From Smithellaceae bacterium (GTDB lineage Bacteria; Desulfobacterota; Syntrophia; Syntrophales; Smithellaceae): a DNA stretch of 64,000 nt. The notes under the pieces were generated by a model, which was not told the origin of the DNA, searched no databases, and saw nothing but the letters and a program-made list of their open reading frames with translations. The stretch is from NCBI GenBank assembly GCA_030690945.1, contig JAUYFM010000004.1:25718-89717 (forward strand), given 5' to 3'. The position numbers were made by a program, and so were the translations under genes. Position 1 is the stretch's first letter; each line of letters starts with the position of its first letter. Of the stretch, positions 24,861-34,377 are shown one piece after another.

Positions 24861-27235
24861 CAGGGGGCTCCGATCAGGTCGCGTACAGCGGTAAGCAGGC
24901 TTTCATCATGAAAGCTACCTTTGGTAAGATAATAGTTGGCCCCGGCTTCGAGGCCCCGCAGGCGGTCTTCCTCGCGGTCCTTGTAGGAAACGATCATGAC
25001 CGGCATTTCCTTGAGAAGAGGATCGGCCTTAACCGTTCGGACAAGGTCGATCCCGTTCATCCGGGGCATATCGACGTCAGAGATGAGCAGGTCAAAAGGC
25101 TGGGCTTTCAAGGTGTTCCAGCCATCCACGCCGTCAATGGCCGTGGCGACCTCATAGCCGGCGGTCACCAGAAGCCTGCGCTCAACCTCACGCACGGTGA
25201 GGGAATCGTCAACGACGAGGATTCGTTTTTTTTCTGCCGGCAAGGTCTGAGGGCCTTTGCCGATTTTCTGGAGCTTGCCCGTGGTCAATAGTTGATGGAT
25301 GGACCGGACCAGATCGTCCACATCGAAGATGACGACCAGTGAACCGTCGTCCAGAATGGCGCCGGCGCTGATGTTGGGAACCTTTCCCAGGCGTTGGTCG
25401 AGGGGGCGGACAACGAGGTTTTCTTCACCGATGACGTGATCAACCGCCAGGCCATAGCGATTCAACCGGTCGCTGATGACGACAACGTCGAACCGTTCCG
25501 ACGGGGTAGCCGCCGGCGGCAATTGAAAAAGCTGACGGGCATCGAGGATGCCCACATGCTCCCCGTCCAGGGTGCAGTATGGGCGGTCTTCAATCTCCCG
25601 GATATCGGCGTGGGTAAGAGACAGAATCCGGTCAATGCGGGACAGGGGCAGAGCGTAAGGCTCACCGGCAATCGAAAGCAACAAGGTCCGCAGGACCGAA
25701 AGCGTCAGCGGCAATTGGAGGTGGAAGCGGGCCCCCCGACCGGCGCCGGCGTCAACGCGCACGGCGCCGCCCACCTCATGGGCCATGTTGAACACGACAT
25801 CCAGACCGACACCCCGTCCGGAGATCTCCGTCACGGCCTTGGCCGTCGAGAACCCCGGCAAAAACAAAAACTCGAACAGTTCGGTTCGGCTCAGACTCCC
25901 GGCCATCTCCGGTGTGACATATCCCTTTTCGACAATCTTGCTCCGGAGGTCTTCCGGATTGATTCCCCGACCGTCGTCGGCAAGCGAGATGTTCAACATC
26001 CCCGCTACATGCCGGGCCTCCAGGATGATGGTCCCTTCGGCTGGTTTGCCTGCCGCCTTCCGTTCACCCGGTGTTTCCATGCCATGATCGATGGCGTTGC
26101 GGATGAGGTGGGACAGGGGCGCCTCCAATCTCTCCAGAATGTCTCGATCGACCGGTGTCGCGGCTCCGGCAATTTCGAAGTTGACTTGTTTCCCCGTTTC
26201 CCGGGCCAGGTCCCTGACCATCCGGGGAAAGCCGTGCAGGCCGTCGGAGAAGGGCACCATCCGGCTGCTGATCACCTCGTTGTACAGGCGATGGGCCAGA
26301 TGTTCCATGCGGCGGGAGAAGCGTTCAAACAAGACAATATCCTGAGAGGCCGCCTGCTCGGCAGCAGTGATACGGGCCAGAGCTTCCTGGACGCCTTCCT
26401 TTGTAACACCGTCTCCCTCTTGTGTCTGGGATTCAAGGGAGATCTGCAGGGACTTGGCCGCCTCGACGATATTCTTCTTCAGGGCCAGCAGGCTCTGATA
26501 CACCGTTTTAACCGACTGAGTCTGAACAAGGCATTCCCCGGCCAGGGCCATGAGACGATTCATGTTTTCCGCCCGGACGCGAACCAGGCCGCCCTCTCCC
26601 TTGTCTTGTGCCGTGCGGGGGCGCAGGGCCGGCGGAGCGGTTGGTGCATCATAGCAGGCGTTGTCTTGCGTGGAAGTAACAGGCGGCGGTTGCCCGGGAA
26701 GAAGGGCTTCCGTAACGACAGGGGGAACAGTCAGCGCTATTCCGGAAACGGCGGCGTCCGGCGGCTTCTCTGCTGTTACGGTTGCTGCTCGCGGGGGTGT
26801 CTCCGGAACGGCTTCCATTGGCGATGACAAGAAGTCTCGCAAGTGATCGGACAGAACTTGAATCTCCGCGGATCCTTTTTCCAAAGCGGCAGGCAGTTCG
26901 CTGATTTCCAGGCGGGCAAGAGAGGCAAAAAAATCATTTCCCTTCAAGAGCCTATCCACCCCATCGGGCGTCAGAGACCGTTTCCCATGCTGGGCAGCCG
27001 TAAGGACGTCCTCCATGGCGTGGGCAAGGGTAACGGCCGTATTTAAACCGACAATTCGGGCAGCCCCCTTGATGGAGTGGGCGGCCCGCATAAGGGGTTC
27101 TATCCGTTCCGGCGTTTGGTCCCGTTCCGCCGTAACCAGCCCCGACTCCAGGGTTCGGGTGTTGTTCTCCAACTCCACGCGGAACAGATCCAGCATGAGG
27201 GGATCGATGGAAAAGTTGGTGTCTTGAGCGGTCAT
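24860..27235 (-). CDS. cheA: CheA-REC hybrid histidine kinase (WspE-like)
   Basis: The protein has 791 residues from the ATG at 27235, which has a GGAG site nine bases upstream and the normal N-terminus; the track frame runs 68 codons further. Domains in order: HPt with phospho-acceptor His53 in AAHSIKGAARIVG; a long proline-rich linker (about 130-215); dimerisation; HATPase with N-box LIRNAIDHGME and G-box DDGRGI; CheW-like (about 510-640); C-terminal receiver (about 665-790) with LVVDDSLTVRE and SDVDMPRMNG. This layout is WspE-like. It should phosphorylate CheB and the receiver-PP2C protein. Confidence 0.93.
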   Translation of the reverse strand: MTAQDTNFSIDPLMLDLFRVELENNTRTLESGLVTAERDQTPERIEPLMRAAHSIKGAARIVGLNTAVTLAHAMEDVLTAAQHGKRSLTPDGVDRLLKGNDFFASLARLEISELPAALEKGSAEIQVLSDHLRDFLSSPMEAVPETPPRAATVTAEKPPDAAVSGIALTVPPVVTEALLPGQPPPVTSTQDNACYDAPTAPPALRPRTAQDKGEGGLVRVRAENMNRLMALAGECLVQTQSVKTVYQSLLALKKNIVEAAKSLQISLESQTQEGDGVTKEGVQEALARITAAEQAASQDIVLFERFSRRMEHLAHRLYNEVISSRMVPFSDGLHGFPRMVRDLARETGKQVNFEIAGAATPVDRDILERLEAPLSHLIRNAIDHGMETPGERKAAGKPAEGTIILEARHVAGMLNISLADDGRGINPEDLRSKIVEKGYVTPEMAGSLSRTELFEFLFLPGFSTAKAVTEISGRGVGLDVVFNMAHEVGGAVRVDAGAGRGARFHLQLPLTLSVLRTLLLSIAGEPYALPLSRIDRILSLTHADIREIEDRPYCTLDGEHVGILDARQLFQLPPAATPSERFDVVVISDRLNRYGLAVDHVIGEENLVVRPLDQRLGKVPNISAGAILDDGSLVVIFDVDDLVRSIHQLLTTGKLQKIGKGPQTLPAEKKRILVVDDSLTVREVERRLLVTAGYEVATAIDGVDGWNTLKAQPFDLLISDVDMPRMNGIDLVRTVKADPLLKEMPVMIVSYKDREEDRLRGLEAGANYYLTKGSFHDESLLTAVRDLIGAP

Positions 27236-27900
27236 TGGTTGAGACTCCTCGTCATGGCGGGGAATAGCCGCTCCTCGTCCAGAAGCCCCACATGATGGCC
27301 ATTGAGCATGAAAATCCCCCGGGTCAGGGATCTTGCCGAGCGGGACAATGTGGCGGGGACTTCCCCGAGATCCTCCGGGGCGACCCGATGGACCCCCAGA
27401 ATCTGTTCGACGGGAAATACAAAGCGCTGTCCCTCGCATCCAACCACTAACATTCGTTCATAGACCACCGGTGATGTATCGCCCTCGGCCCCGACCGTCA
27501 ACTCCAGAAGATCCGCAACGGAAAGACACAGCAAAAGCTCGCCGTTAATGTTGGCCAACCCTCGAAAGACGCGGTTGACCTTCAGCGGCAAGGTGTGGAC
27601 CGGCGAAGGCTCCGCTGCCTCCTGAAAAAAGATAGTCTTCAGGGCAAACCGCTCTTCGGCCAGGCGAAAGGCCATCACCGACAGGGTCCCCATTCTGACC
27701 GTCTCTTTCGGCTGGGCCATGACGGAAGTCCGCTCAGCCAGATATCCTGGCGGCAGCTCCTGATCCAGATGCTGTCTTCCGGCAGCGGCATAAATCGGGC
27801 AACGGCGGCAGTGGATCAGGCGCACCAGTTCCGGACATGACCCATCGCCGAAGATCCCATTTTCCTTCCAGCAGGAAACATGGATACTTTTTATATCCAT
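27232..27900 (-). CDS. CheW-like adaptor with Cys-rich N-terminus (WspD-like)
   Basis: This 222-residue CheW domain protein would link receptor and CheA. Before the CheW fold (about 70-215) lies a conserved-looking segment with CWKENGIFGDGSC and CRRCPIYAAA, giving four cysteines within about 25 residues. The same signature is known from WspD-type adaptors. Its function is not established to my knowledge, but metal binding or redox sensing is conceivable. It overlaps the CheR gene at the 5' end by 10 bases and the cheA start by four. Confidence 0.85.
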   Translation of the reverse strand: MDIKSIHVSCWKENGIFGDGSCPELVRLIHCRRCPIYAAAGRQHLDQELPPGYLAERTSVMAQPKETVRMGTLSVMAFRLAEERFALKTIFFQEAAEPSPVHTLPLKVNRVFRGLANINGELLLCLSVADLLELTVGAEGDTSPVVYERMLVVGCEGQRFVFPVEQILGVHRVAPEDLGEVPATLSRSARSLTRGIFMLNGHHVGLLDEERLFPAMTRSLNQ

Positions 27901-29300
27901 CCGTTCGTCCTTATCCTGAAATGCTCATCCGTTTTGATCGTGGAGAGCGTTGGGGATGATTCCACTGTCTTTCCCTGCCTGTCTGCCTTTCGTTCGGCCC
28001 GTTCCCGGTAGAGGGCCGCCTTGCGTTCGTCCCCTTTTTGCCGATAGATGAGGCTTACATGAACGAGACTCTCGTAGTGGCCGGGATCGAGATAGAGGGC
28101 CTTCCGAAAGCAATCCCCGGCGCCGTTCATATCCTGCCTGGCCATGTGGATGATACCCATGAGGCAGTATGTTTCAGCGGCCGGTCCAGCCGTTCGGGCA
28201 ACTTCCTGACAAATTTGCACGGCGGCGTCCATATCGCCCCGATCCGCCAGGCGGCGGGCCTCCTTAAGCTGCCCGTCTGCGAATGGTGCAATCGGGCCCG
28301 CGTCTGCTATGATGGACTTGACCGGTTGCTCTCTTTCAACAGCCGCAGGCGATGGCGAAGGGGCCGCAAAGGTCTTCTCATTGGGTGGCGTATTGCCGGA
28401 AGCCGGGCCAAGCCCCGTCGGGGCTTTTATCTCTTTGTGTCGGGCGCCCGGGAGCGGCGACGATTTCAGGGTTGTTGCCGTTGTTTTTATCCCTGACGAC
28501 AGTGGAGAAGCGGGTTTGGTCAAAACAAAGGCCCGATCCCACTGGATGGGAAGATAGCCCTGCTGATGCCAGAAGAGCGTTTCCGTGTGGCCGGCAAAGA
28601 GGAGTCCTCCGGGCAGAAGGAGCCGGTCCAGCCGCTCGAAGACCTGTCGGCGGGACTCGGAGTTCAGGTAAATGAACAGATTCCGGCAGAAGATGACTGC
28701 GTAGGGGCCGTGTCCGACAAGACTTCCCTGCGATACCAGATTGTCATGATGAAAGGTAACCTGCCGGCGCACCCTTTCCGTAACCTGACGACCGTCAGGC
28801 GTTACCTGGAAAAACTGGGCGACATCCGCCCCGATGGTTCCCCGGAAGGAGCCGCTTCCATAATATCCCCGGCGGGCCTTCTCCAAAGCCTGAACACTGA
28901 TATCCACCCCAGCGACGGCAAAGGCCGAAGGATTTAAACCGGCGGCAAGGAGAGTCATGGCGATCGAATAGGGTTCCTCGCCGGTTGCGCAGGGTGCGGA
29001 CAGGATATTCAGAACCTCTCCTGTGCGGGCCTGTCGTAAGGCCTGGGCGTGATGGGCCAGATAGGTAAAGGGGCCCCGGTCGCGGAAAAACCAGCTTTCC
29101 CCGACAACGACGGCGTCAATAAGGCGTTGCCGTACTTCCCCGGATGAGGCGAACACCTTTTCATAAGCCTGTAGATCAAGGATACCTTCCTGGTGCATGG
29201 CTGCGTCAACGGCCCGGCTGATAGCCCCTTTGCCGGCATCATTCTCTTCCATCCCGAGAGAGGCAGCCAGGAATTGTCTAATGGCAGGAGGCGTTTTCAT
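27891..29300 (-). CDS. cheR: CheR methyltransferase with C-terminal TPR (WspC-like)
   Basis: This 469-residue SAM-dependent receptor methyltransferase has a CheR domain (about 1-265) with LSAPCATGEEPYSIAM, VAGVDISVQALEKARRG and VIFCRNLFIYL. A variable linker and about two TPR units follow (residues about 345-440). The TPR tail is the mark of WspC-type enzymes. It should methylate the operon's MCP, opposed by CheB. Starts and stops overlap both neighbours. Confidence 0.92.
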   Translation of the reverse strand: MKTPPAIRQFLAASLGMEENDAGKGAISRAVDAAMHQEGILDLQAYEKVFASSGEVRQRLIDAVVVGESWFFRDRGPFTYLAHHAQALRQARTGEVLNILSAPCATGEEPYSIAMTLLAAGLNPSAFAVAGVDISVQALEKARRGYYGSGSFRGTIGADVAQFFQVTPDGRQVTERVRRQVTFHHDNLVSQGSLVGHGPYAVIFCRNLFIYLNSESRRQVFERLDRLLLPGGLLFAGHTETLFWHQQGYLPIQWDRAFVLTKPASPLSSGIKTTATTLKSSPLPGARHKEIKAPTGLGPASGNTPPNEKTFAAPSPSPAAVEREQPVKSIIADAGPIAPFADGQLKEARRLADRGDMDAAVQICQEVARTAGPAAETYCLMGIIHMARQDMNGAGDCFRKALYLDPGHYESLVHVSLIYRQKGDERKAALYRERAERKADRQGKTVESSPTLSTIKTDEHFRIRTNGWI

Positions 29301-29761
29301 CCGTTAGAGACCTCCGGCGGGAAAAGGGTAAAGAGCATATCCCTTGTTAAAAGCCGTTCCATATCCAGAACCTGGATAGAACCACGCTTATCGAAGATCA
29401 TATCTCCCAGATAAGAGGAGCCGCTGACGGAGACAACCGGCTGCTGGAGGTTTTCTTTCGTGCAGCGCGTCATTTCCGTTACCGCTTCAGCGAGAAGACC
29501 CAGAATGTGGGACCGCCCGTCGGCGCCTTCGTGGCTTACGAGGATGATGCGTGTGCTCATCCGGGGGCGGGAGGGGAGGCCGGTAAGCAGGGCCGTCAGA
29601 TCCACTACCGGTGTGAGAGTCCCCCTGTAGTTGAAGGTCCCCGCTACTTCCGGAGGCGCGTGGGGGATAGCTCTCAGAGACACCAGAGAGGACACCTCGA
29701 TGACCTGTTCAATATCGAGGCCATAGCGCTCTGTCCCGGCCTGAAACTGAAGTAGTAACAT
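29297..29761 (-). CDS. cheW: CheW adaptor (WspB-like)
   Basis: A 154-residue single CheW domain, beginning LLQFQAGTERYGLDIEQVIEV and containing FNYRGTLTPVVDL. It couples the MCP to CheA. It follows the MCP gene after 12 bases and overlaps the cheR start by four, in the order known for wspB. Nothing unusual is seen. Confidence 0.9.
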   Translation of the reverse strand: MLLLQFQAGTERYGLDIEQVIEVSSLVSLRAIPHAPPEVAGTFNYRGTLTPVVDLTALLTGLPSRPRMSTRIILVSHEGADGRSHILGLLAEAVTEMTRCTKENLQQPVVSVSGSSYLGDMIFDKRGSIQVLDMERLLTRDMLFTLFPPEVSNG

Positions 29762-29773
29762 GATATTATCCGA

Positions 29774-31972
29774 TCAGGTGCTGATTCTGAACCGGGAAAC
29801 TTCTCCTTGAAGACCCTGCGTGGCCTCGTTGAGTTGCTCCGTCGCCAGTTTGAATTCATGAAGCGAATCCTTTGTCTGTTCCGCCGCCAGGGACAACTGG
29901 CCCATGGCTTCGCTGATCTGCTGGGCTCCCTGGGACTGTCCGTACATGCCGTCTTTAACAGCGGTAAACTGGGGACCGTGGATGCGCACCTGGTCAATGA
30001 TCCGGGTGAGTTGGCCGCTCTGGGCAACCATCGTATCCACCCCTCGCCTGACCTCATCGGCAAACTTGTCCATCTCCATCACACCGGTCGAAACGGAGGT
30101 CTGCATTTCGGCCACCACCTGTTCGATGTCCTGGGTGGCAATGGCCGTTTGATCGGCCAGACGGCTGATCTCACGGGCGACAACAGAGAAGCCCCGCCCG
30201 AATTCACCTGCCTTTTCCGCCTCGATGGCGGCGTTTAAGGAGAGAAGATTCGTTTGGTCGGAAATCTTGTTGATCGTGGTGACCACATGGGATATCTTGT
30301 TGGCCCGGTCGTTGATGATGGCCAGCTTGGAGGAGATAGATGAGGTGGCCTTGACCAGTCCCCGCATGGCCACTTCCATGCGGGAGAGGTCCGTGCGGCC
30401 CGATTCAGCCATACCGATCGTTTCGTTGAGAGAGGCGTTGACGCCGTCCATGGTTTGGGCAAGATCGTCTGCCGTGGCGGATATTTCCCGGCTGGTGGCC
30501 GATACTTCGGTTGTGGATGCCGCCTGCTGGGCCACGGTCGCTTCCAGCTCGCGCGCCGAGGCGGCGATTTCCGTGGCGGATGTGGTAACCTGGATGCCCG
30601 ACCGATGGACCTGACCGATCAGGGAATCGAGATTGCCTGTCATGGTATTGAAGGCCCGGAGGAGTTCCCCGGTTTCATCGCCTGATTTGATGATCCGGGC
30701 CGCTTCCGCTCCCGCCAATTCCTCACGGGTCTGTTGAATGTCTCCTGCCGCAATTTTCTGGGCCAGGGCGGTGGTCAGTTCCAGGGGCTGAATCATTCGC
30801 CGTCCCAGGAACACCGCCAGGAACACCGCCAGAATGATGATCAGCACCCCCGCCAGGACCAGCTTCAGGAAAAGGGACCCGATCATGCTGCTGAAGCGGC
30901 TGATGGGCTGGAAGAAGTCATCCTCATAGGTTCCCGCCACGATGACCCAGTCGAAGGGTTCGAAGTATATCACCGATGAGACCTTTTTCCGGGGGCGCGG
31001 ATCGCCGGGATTTTGCCAGATGTACTCGTGATAAAAGGATTCACCTTTCGGCTGACGCAGGGCCTTGCTCACAATGGCCTGGACGACCGTATTGCCATAG
31101 ATGTCCTTTTCATTCCAGATGCTTTCGCCGTCACGGGCGCTGTCTTTGGAGATGACGTATTTGCCCTTGTGCTCGCCTTTACCGCCGATGACGCCCACAT
31201 AGCCTATCTGGCCCACCTTCATGCCCAGAATCACCTTCCTGAGAGACGTCACGCTCTCCGGTTTCTCTCCCACATAAAGCATGCCGATAATCTTTCCTGC
31301 TCTGTCCATGATGGGTTCATAGACGGTAAGATACCAGGTGTTGACCACATAGGCGAGTCCCCGGTAGGACTGGCCCTTCAAAACTGCCGCTGTAACCGGG
31401 TTTGTCGTTCCGTCCGGCAGCAGGGCTGGAATATAGGTGCCAATGGCCCGGCGGTTTTCGAAGTCCTGCACGTTTGTTGCCACTCTCAACATGTCGCCGC
31501 CGTCGTTCATGCGCTGAAAGATTGTGCAGGTCCCGCCTACGAGACGTTTCACCTCGTCGACGATGGGCGTCGGCGTCGCCGGATTGCTGTTCTGGCCGAG
31601 CCAGACGCCGCCTGCCATCAATTTGGGCAGTGCAATTTTCTGATTCTGTTTGGTGAGTTGGTTGACTGCATCCCAGGTAACCGTTTCCTTGCCCGTTTCG
31701 ATGCCTTTATGCTGTTTCAGGATGTCTCTGGCTACATTCAAGTCGTTGTTAATTTTTTTCTGGATGAGATCATTGGAGGTTTCGCAGAGCCCGTAGACGT
31801 CCCGGGCAATCTGGGCCATATTGGACCTGGCAATGTCGCTCAACTCTTTCGTGGTCAGGTTCGAGACGGAGTATTGGAACTGTCCCATGAGGATCATCAT
31901 GACAATAACCGGTAAAACGGCAGCCAGCACGGCAAGGCCGATGATCTTTCGTTTGAGTGTCCATTTCATCAT
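29774..31972 (-). CDS. methyl-accepting chemotaxis protein with periplasmic Cache sensor (WspA position)
   Basis: This 732-residue receptor has TM1 at about 10-32 and a large periplasmic Cache-type region (about 35-355) resembling Cache3-Cache2 fusions, with [23 protein letters not shown] and [12 protein letters not shown]2 lies at about 365-392. HAMP follows, then a signalling domain with the conserved tip region [26 protein letters not shown]. The ligand is unknown; small organic acids are common for this fold. It is the first gene of the Wsp-like operon. Promoter element D ends 40 bases before the ATG, which has AAGGA nine bases upstream. Confidence 0.92.
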   Translation of the reverse strand: MMKWTLKRKIIGLAVLAAVLPVIVMMILMGQFQYSVSNLTTKELSDIARSNMAQIARDVYGLCETSNDLIQKKINNDLNVARDILKQHKGIETGKETVTWDAVNQLTKQNQKIALPKLMAGGVWLGQNSNPATPTPIVDEVKRLVGGTCTIFQRMNDGGDMLRVATNVQDFENRRAIGTYIPALLPDGTTNPVTAAVLKGQSYRGLAYVVNTWYLTVYEPIMDRAGKIIGMLYVGEKPESVTSLRKVILGMKVGQIGYVGVIGGKGEHKGKYVISKDSARDGESIWNEKDIYGNTVVQAIVSKALRQPKGESFYHEYIWQNPGDPRPRKKVSSVIYFEPFDWVIVAGTYEDDFFQPISRFSSMIGSLFLKLVLAGVLIIILAVFLAVFLGRRMIQPLELTTALAQKIAAGDIQQTREELAGAEAARIIKSGDETGELLRAFNTMTGNLDSLIGQVHRSGIQVTTSATEIAASARELEATVAQQAASTTEVSATSREISATADDLAQTMDGVNASLNETIGMAESGRTDLSRMEVAMRGLVKATSSISSKLAIINDRANKISHVVTTINKISDQTNLLSLNAAIEAEKAGEFGRGFSVVAREISRLADQTAIATQDIEQVVAEMQTSVSTGVMEMDKFADEVRRGVDTMVAQSGQLTRIIDQVRIHGPQFTAVKDGMYGQSQGAQQISEAMGQLSLAAEQTKDSLHEFKLATEQLNEATQGLQGEVSRFRIST

Positions 31973-32012
31973 CGCGACATGTCCTTTTTTAAAGAATTTT
32001 TTGCGTAGGGGA

Positions 32013-32054
32013 GTATAGGAAACGTCGTCCTACCTGTCAAGGAAATCTTGGCCA
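32013..32054 (-). promoter_or_regulatory. conserved promoter element, copy D (Wsp-like operon)
   Basis: On the minus strand: GGCCAAGATTTCC, then TTGACA, 17 bases including GACGACGTTTCC, then TATACT. It shares both the promoter boxes and the flanking and spacer words with copies at 47762, 48340 and 59398. It points to the MCP gene and leaves a leader of about 35 bases. Confidence 0.8.
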
Positions 32055-32119
32055 CAACAGGAAAAAGCGACCTGATATTCGCGTATGCCTTCGTGTGATC
32101 TCGTGTGCCCTTCGAAACC

Positions 32120-32349
32120 CTGCTTCTTTAATCAGAGAATTATACAACGGTCTGAAATCAAATCCCGATACCATCGTCAATGTATTGGTCGGCTTAAACG
32201 TTGATCTCCATAATTTCCAACTTATCAGCGATCAAAGAAATTAAGCTGCTCAAGCAGGAGTTAGGCTTTGACTATCTGCTTAAAGAAAAAGCCCGCCAAA
32301 AGGATATGGCCAAAGAAATCATTATCGCCATTGAGAATCGTAAATTATA
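32120..32349 (+). pseudogene. frameshifted remnant of an unidentified protein gene
   Basis: Two overlapping frames join to one plausible protein tail. The first reads SLIRELYNGLKSNPDTIVNVLVGLNVDLHNF and stops near 32243. The second, shifted by one base, continues EIKLLKQELGFDYLLKEKARQKDMAKEI to the TAA at 32349. The family is not recognised. The upstream part is missing. The remaining sequence between the MCP promoter and this remnant shows only short GTGTG/CTCGTG repeats. Confidence 0.45.
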
Positions 32350-32409
32350 ACTTTGATTTCTTAGGAAAATATGTCAGAATAATTATACGTTTCAACTTGA
32401 GGTGCAAAG

Positions 32410-32889
32410 ATGAAGAAACTCAAAATATATCTGGACACATCAGTAATTAATTTTCTTTTTGCCGATGATGCGCCTGAATATAAATCGGTTACTGAAGATT
32501 TTTTTCATAATTTTCTTCATGAATATGATGTGTACATTTCCGAGATTGTATATTTGGAAATTAACAAAACGGATAATCCGCAAAAGAAAAAAAGTCTTCT
32601 CGATACTGTAAAGCAATACAAACTGAAAGTTTACGATACTGTAAATGAGGAAATTGAAAACCTTGCTAATATTTATGTAAAGTCTGGTGTTATTCCTCAA
32701 AATAAATATGAGGATGCTTTGCATATAGCTTTTTGCACATACTATGAATTTGATATTTTGCTGAGTTGGAATTTCAGGCATTTGGCCAATATCAGGAAGC
32801 AGATGGCGGTAAATTCCATCAATAGAAACAATGGTTACTGCAAAGACCTTAATCTATTTAACCCAATGGAGGTTATTTATGAAAAATAA
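32410..32889 (+). CDS. PIN-domain protein, VapC-like nuclease
   Basis: This 159-residue PIN fold has the expected acidic residues: D9 in YLDTSVIN, E in SEIVYLEINK, and an acidic helix YEDALHIAFC followed by LLSWNFRHLAN. It would act as a toxin-type ribonuclease. The gene is AT-rich compared with its neighbours, suggesting transfer. It overlaps a 60-codon gene at its 3' end. That toxin-first order is seen for a PIN subgroup with small downstream partners. Confidence 0.75.
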   Translation: MKKLKIYLDTSVINFLFADDAPEYKSVTEDFFHNFLHEYDVYISEIVYLEINKTDNPQKKKSLLDTVKQYKLKVYDTVNEEIENLANIYVKSGVIPQNKYEDALHIAFCTYYEFDILLSWNFRHLANIRKQMAVNSINRNNGYCKDLNLFNPMEVIYEK

Positions 32890-33061
32890 TTACGAAAAGT
32901 ATATTGAAGAAGTATTGAAGATGAAAGATAAAGCCTATGCTGATTTCAAAAAAAGCGGCTGTGCAAAATATACCGAATATCTCAAAAATGAACTGCAAGG
33001 GACTAAACTTCAGTATGCAAAAAATACTTCAATTGAGAGAATTGCTTCACCTTTGAGCTGA
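32879..33061 (+). CDS. small charged protein, probable partner of the PIN protein
   Basis: This 60-residue product (MKNNYEKYIEEVLKMKDKAY) is helical and charged, with no recognisable DNA-binding domain. The ATG at 32879 overlaps the PIN stop by 11 bases and has a GGAGG site in the preceding AATGGAGGTT. By position it may be the antitoxin, perhaps truncated at its N-terminus. No family is certain. Confidence 0.5.
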   Translation: MKNNYEKYIEEVLKMKDKAYADFKKSGCAKYTEYLKNELQGTKLQYAKNTSIERIASPLS

Positions 33062-33092
33062 ACAAATATTATAGTCTTTTAAAGTGCACTAG

Positions 33093-33326
33093 ATTTCTGC
33101 TCTTCTGGTTCCTGATGATATCCTGCGCCGGGAACTTGCCGGCGAATCGCCGGTGAAGCTCTGGCGCACTCAGCGAAACCTGACCCAGGATGAACTCGCC
33201 GGGCTGGCGGGGATCAGTAAACCTTACCTGTCCCAGATCGAAACCGGCAAGCGGCAGGACACGGTCGATACGTTGAGAGCGATTGCCCAAGCCCTCGACG
33301 TGCCGCCGGATGTGCTTATTGGCTGA
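33093..33326 (+). pseudogene. truncated XRE-family HTH regulator
   Basis: The frame is open from 33093 without a start codon at a sensible place. It reads VPDDILRRELAGESPVKLWRTQRNLTQDELAGLAGISKPYLSQIETGKR to a TGA at 33324. The HTH of a Cro/cI-type antitoxin is complete, but the N-terminal 30-50 residues usual for this group (which ends LVAGENPLRVWRE) are missing. It begins abruptly after the AT-rich PIN pair, so a deletion or insertion junction near 33090 is likely. The minus-strand track frame here is a shadow. Confidence 0.6.
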
Positions 33327-33345
33327 GAAGAACGGAAATTGGTAC

Positions 33346-33402
33346 ACTTCCCAGAATATTTTATTCATTTAATACGGGAAGTTACTCCCGTTTATTGAGA
33401 TC
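33346..33402. repeat. direct repeat flanking dinD, left copy
   Basis: About 57 bases, with ACTTCCC at one end and ATTTAATACGGGAAGT inside, which can form a hairpin. A second nested hairpin ACGGGA/TCCCGT precedes TTTATT. The right copy is at 34378-34435. Confidence 0.65.
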
Positions 33403-33462
33403 GGATCTGTCGAATTGGGAGAAGGTAGAATTTGCTCCGGGAAATTTATCAGGGGGTAGCAG

Positions 33463-34329
33463 ATGAAAAGTGAGATAATCCAAAAAATGCAGAGCAAATT
33501 TGATGACCTGGCGCAGACAGTGCCAAATGAGGGCATTGAATTCTGGTTTGCCCGAGACATTCAAGAACCTCTGAATTACGCCCGGTGGGAGAACTTCATG
33601 ACGGCCATCAAACGGGCCATTGAGTCTTGCGAAACAACTGGTTACGATCCGAACAACCATTTTCGTGGTGTCACGAAAATGGTCAAGCTGGGCAGCGGCG
33701 CAGAACGGCCCATCGAAGATTTCATGCTCACCCGCTATGCAGCCTATCTGATTGCTCAAAACGGAGATCCCCGCAAGGAAGCCATTGCTTTTGCCCAGAG
33801 CTATTTTGCCATTCAAACCCGGAAGCAGGAGCTGATTGAAGACCGGATGCGCCTGCAGGCCCGGCTGGAAGCTCGAGAACGGCTCAGGGAATCAGAAAAG
33901 ACACTCTCCCAGAACATATATGAACGCGGGGTGGATGATGCCGGGTTTGGTCGGATTCGCTCCAAGGGTGATGCTGCTCTGTTCGGCGGCAACACCACCC
34001 AAGCCATGAAAAACAAATTCGGCATCACTCAAACCCGCCCACTGGCGGATTTCCTACCGACCCTGACTATTGCAGCTAAAAATCTTGCTACGGAAATGAC
34101 CAACCACAATGTGAATCAGGATAATCTGAATGGTGAGCCCGCCATTACTCATGAGCATGTCCAGAACAACCAGAGTGTCCGCGAGATGCTCGATCAGCGA
34201 GGTATCCAACCGGAACGTCTACCTCCCGAGGAAGACATCAAAAAGCTGGAAAGAAGGGTTAAGTCAGACGAGAAGAAACTGGAAAAGCAATCAGGCAGGC
34301 TGCCAACGCCGGAAAATTTGAATAACTGA
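33463..34329 (+). CDS. dinD: DinD-like DNA-damage-inducible antirepressor family protein
   Basis: This 288-residue protein closely resembles E. coli DinD: FWFARDIQEPLNYARWENF, GSGAERPIEDFMLTRYAAYLIAQNGDPRKEAIAFAQSYFA and RLQARLEARERLRESEK. In E. coli the gene is LexA-regulated and the protein inhibits RecA filaments. No clear LexA box is visible here. It stands alone, bounded on both sides by about 57-bp direct repeats, which suggests a mobile gene unit. Confidence 0.85.
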   Translation: MKSEIIQKMQSKFDDLAQTVPNEGIEFWFARDIQEPLNYARWENFMTAIKRAIESCETTGYDPNNHFRGVTKMVKLGSGAERPIEDFMLTRYAAYLIAQNGDPRKEAIAFAQSYFAIQTRKQELIEDRMRLQARLEARERLRESEKTLSQNIYERGVDDAGFGRIRSKGDAALFGGNTTQAMKNKFGITQTRPLADFLPTLTIAAKNLATEMTNHNVNQDNLNGEPAITHEHVQNNQSVREMLDQRGIQPERLPPEEDIKKLERRVKSDEKKLEKQSGRLPTPENLNN

Positions 34330-34377
34330 TATATGTGACTTCTGGACCATGCCAGAGTAAAGTACTTGGAAGTAAGG

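Noticed and set aside
25394-26827. 477-residue plus-strand frame opposite cheA
   Set aside because: Antisense shadow; low-complexity, no domain, and the minus strand encodes an intact CheA.
27235-27439. 68-codon upstream extension of cheA
   Set aside because: It overlaps the CheW-like gene, has no ribosome-binding site and does not resemble a CheA N-terminus.
33069-33368. Minus-strand 99-residue frame
   Set aside because: The plus strand clearly encodes an XRE HTH here; the minus frame is its shadow.
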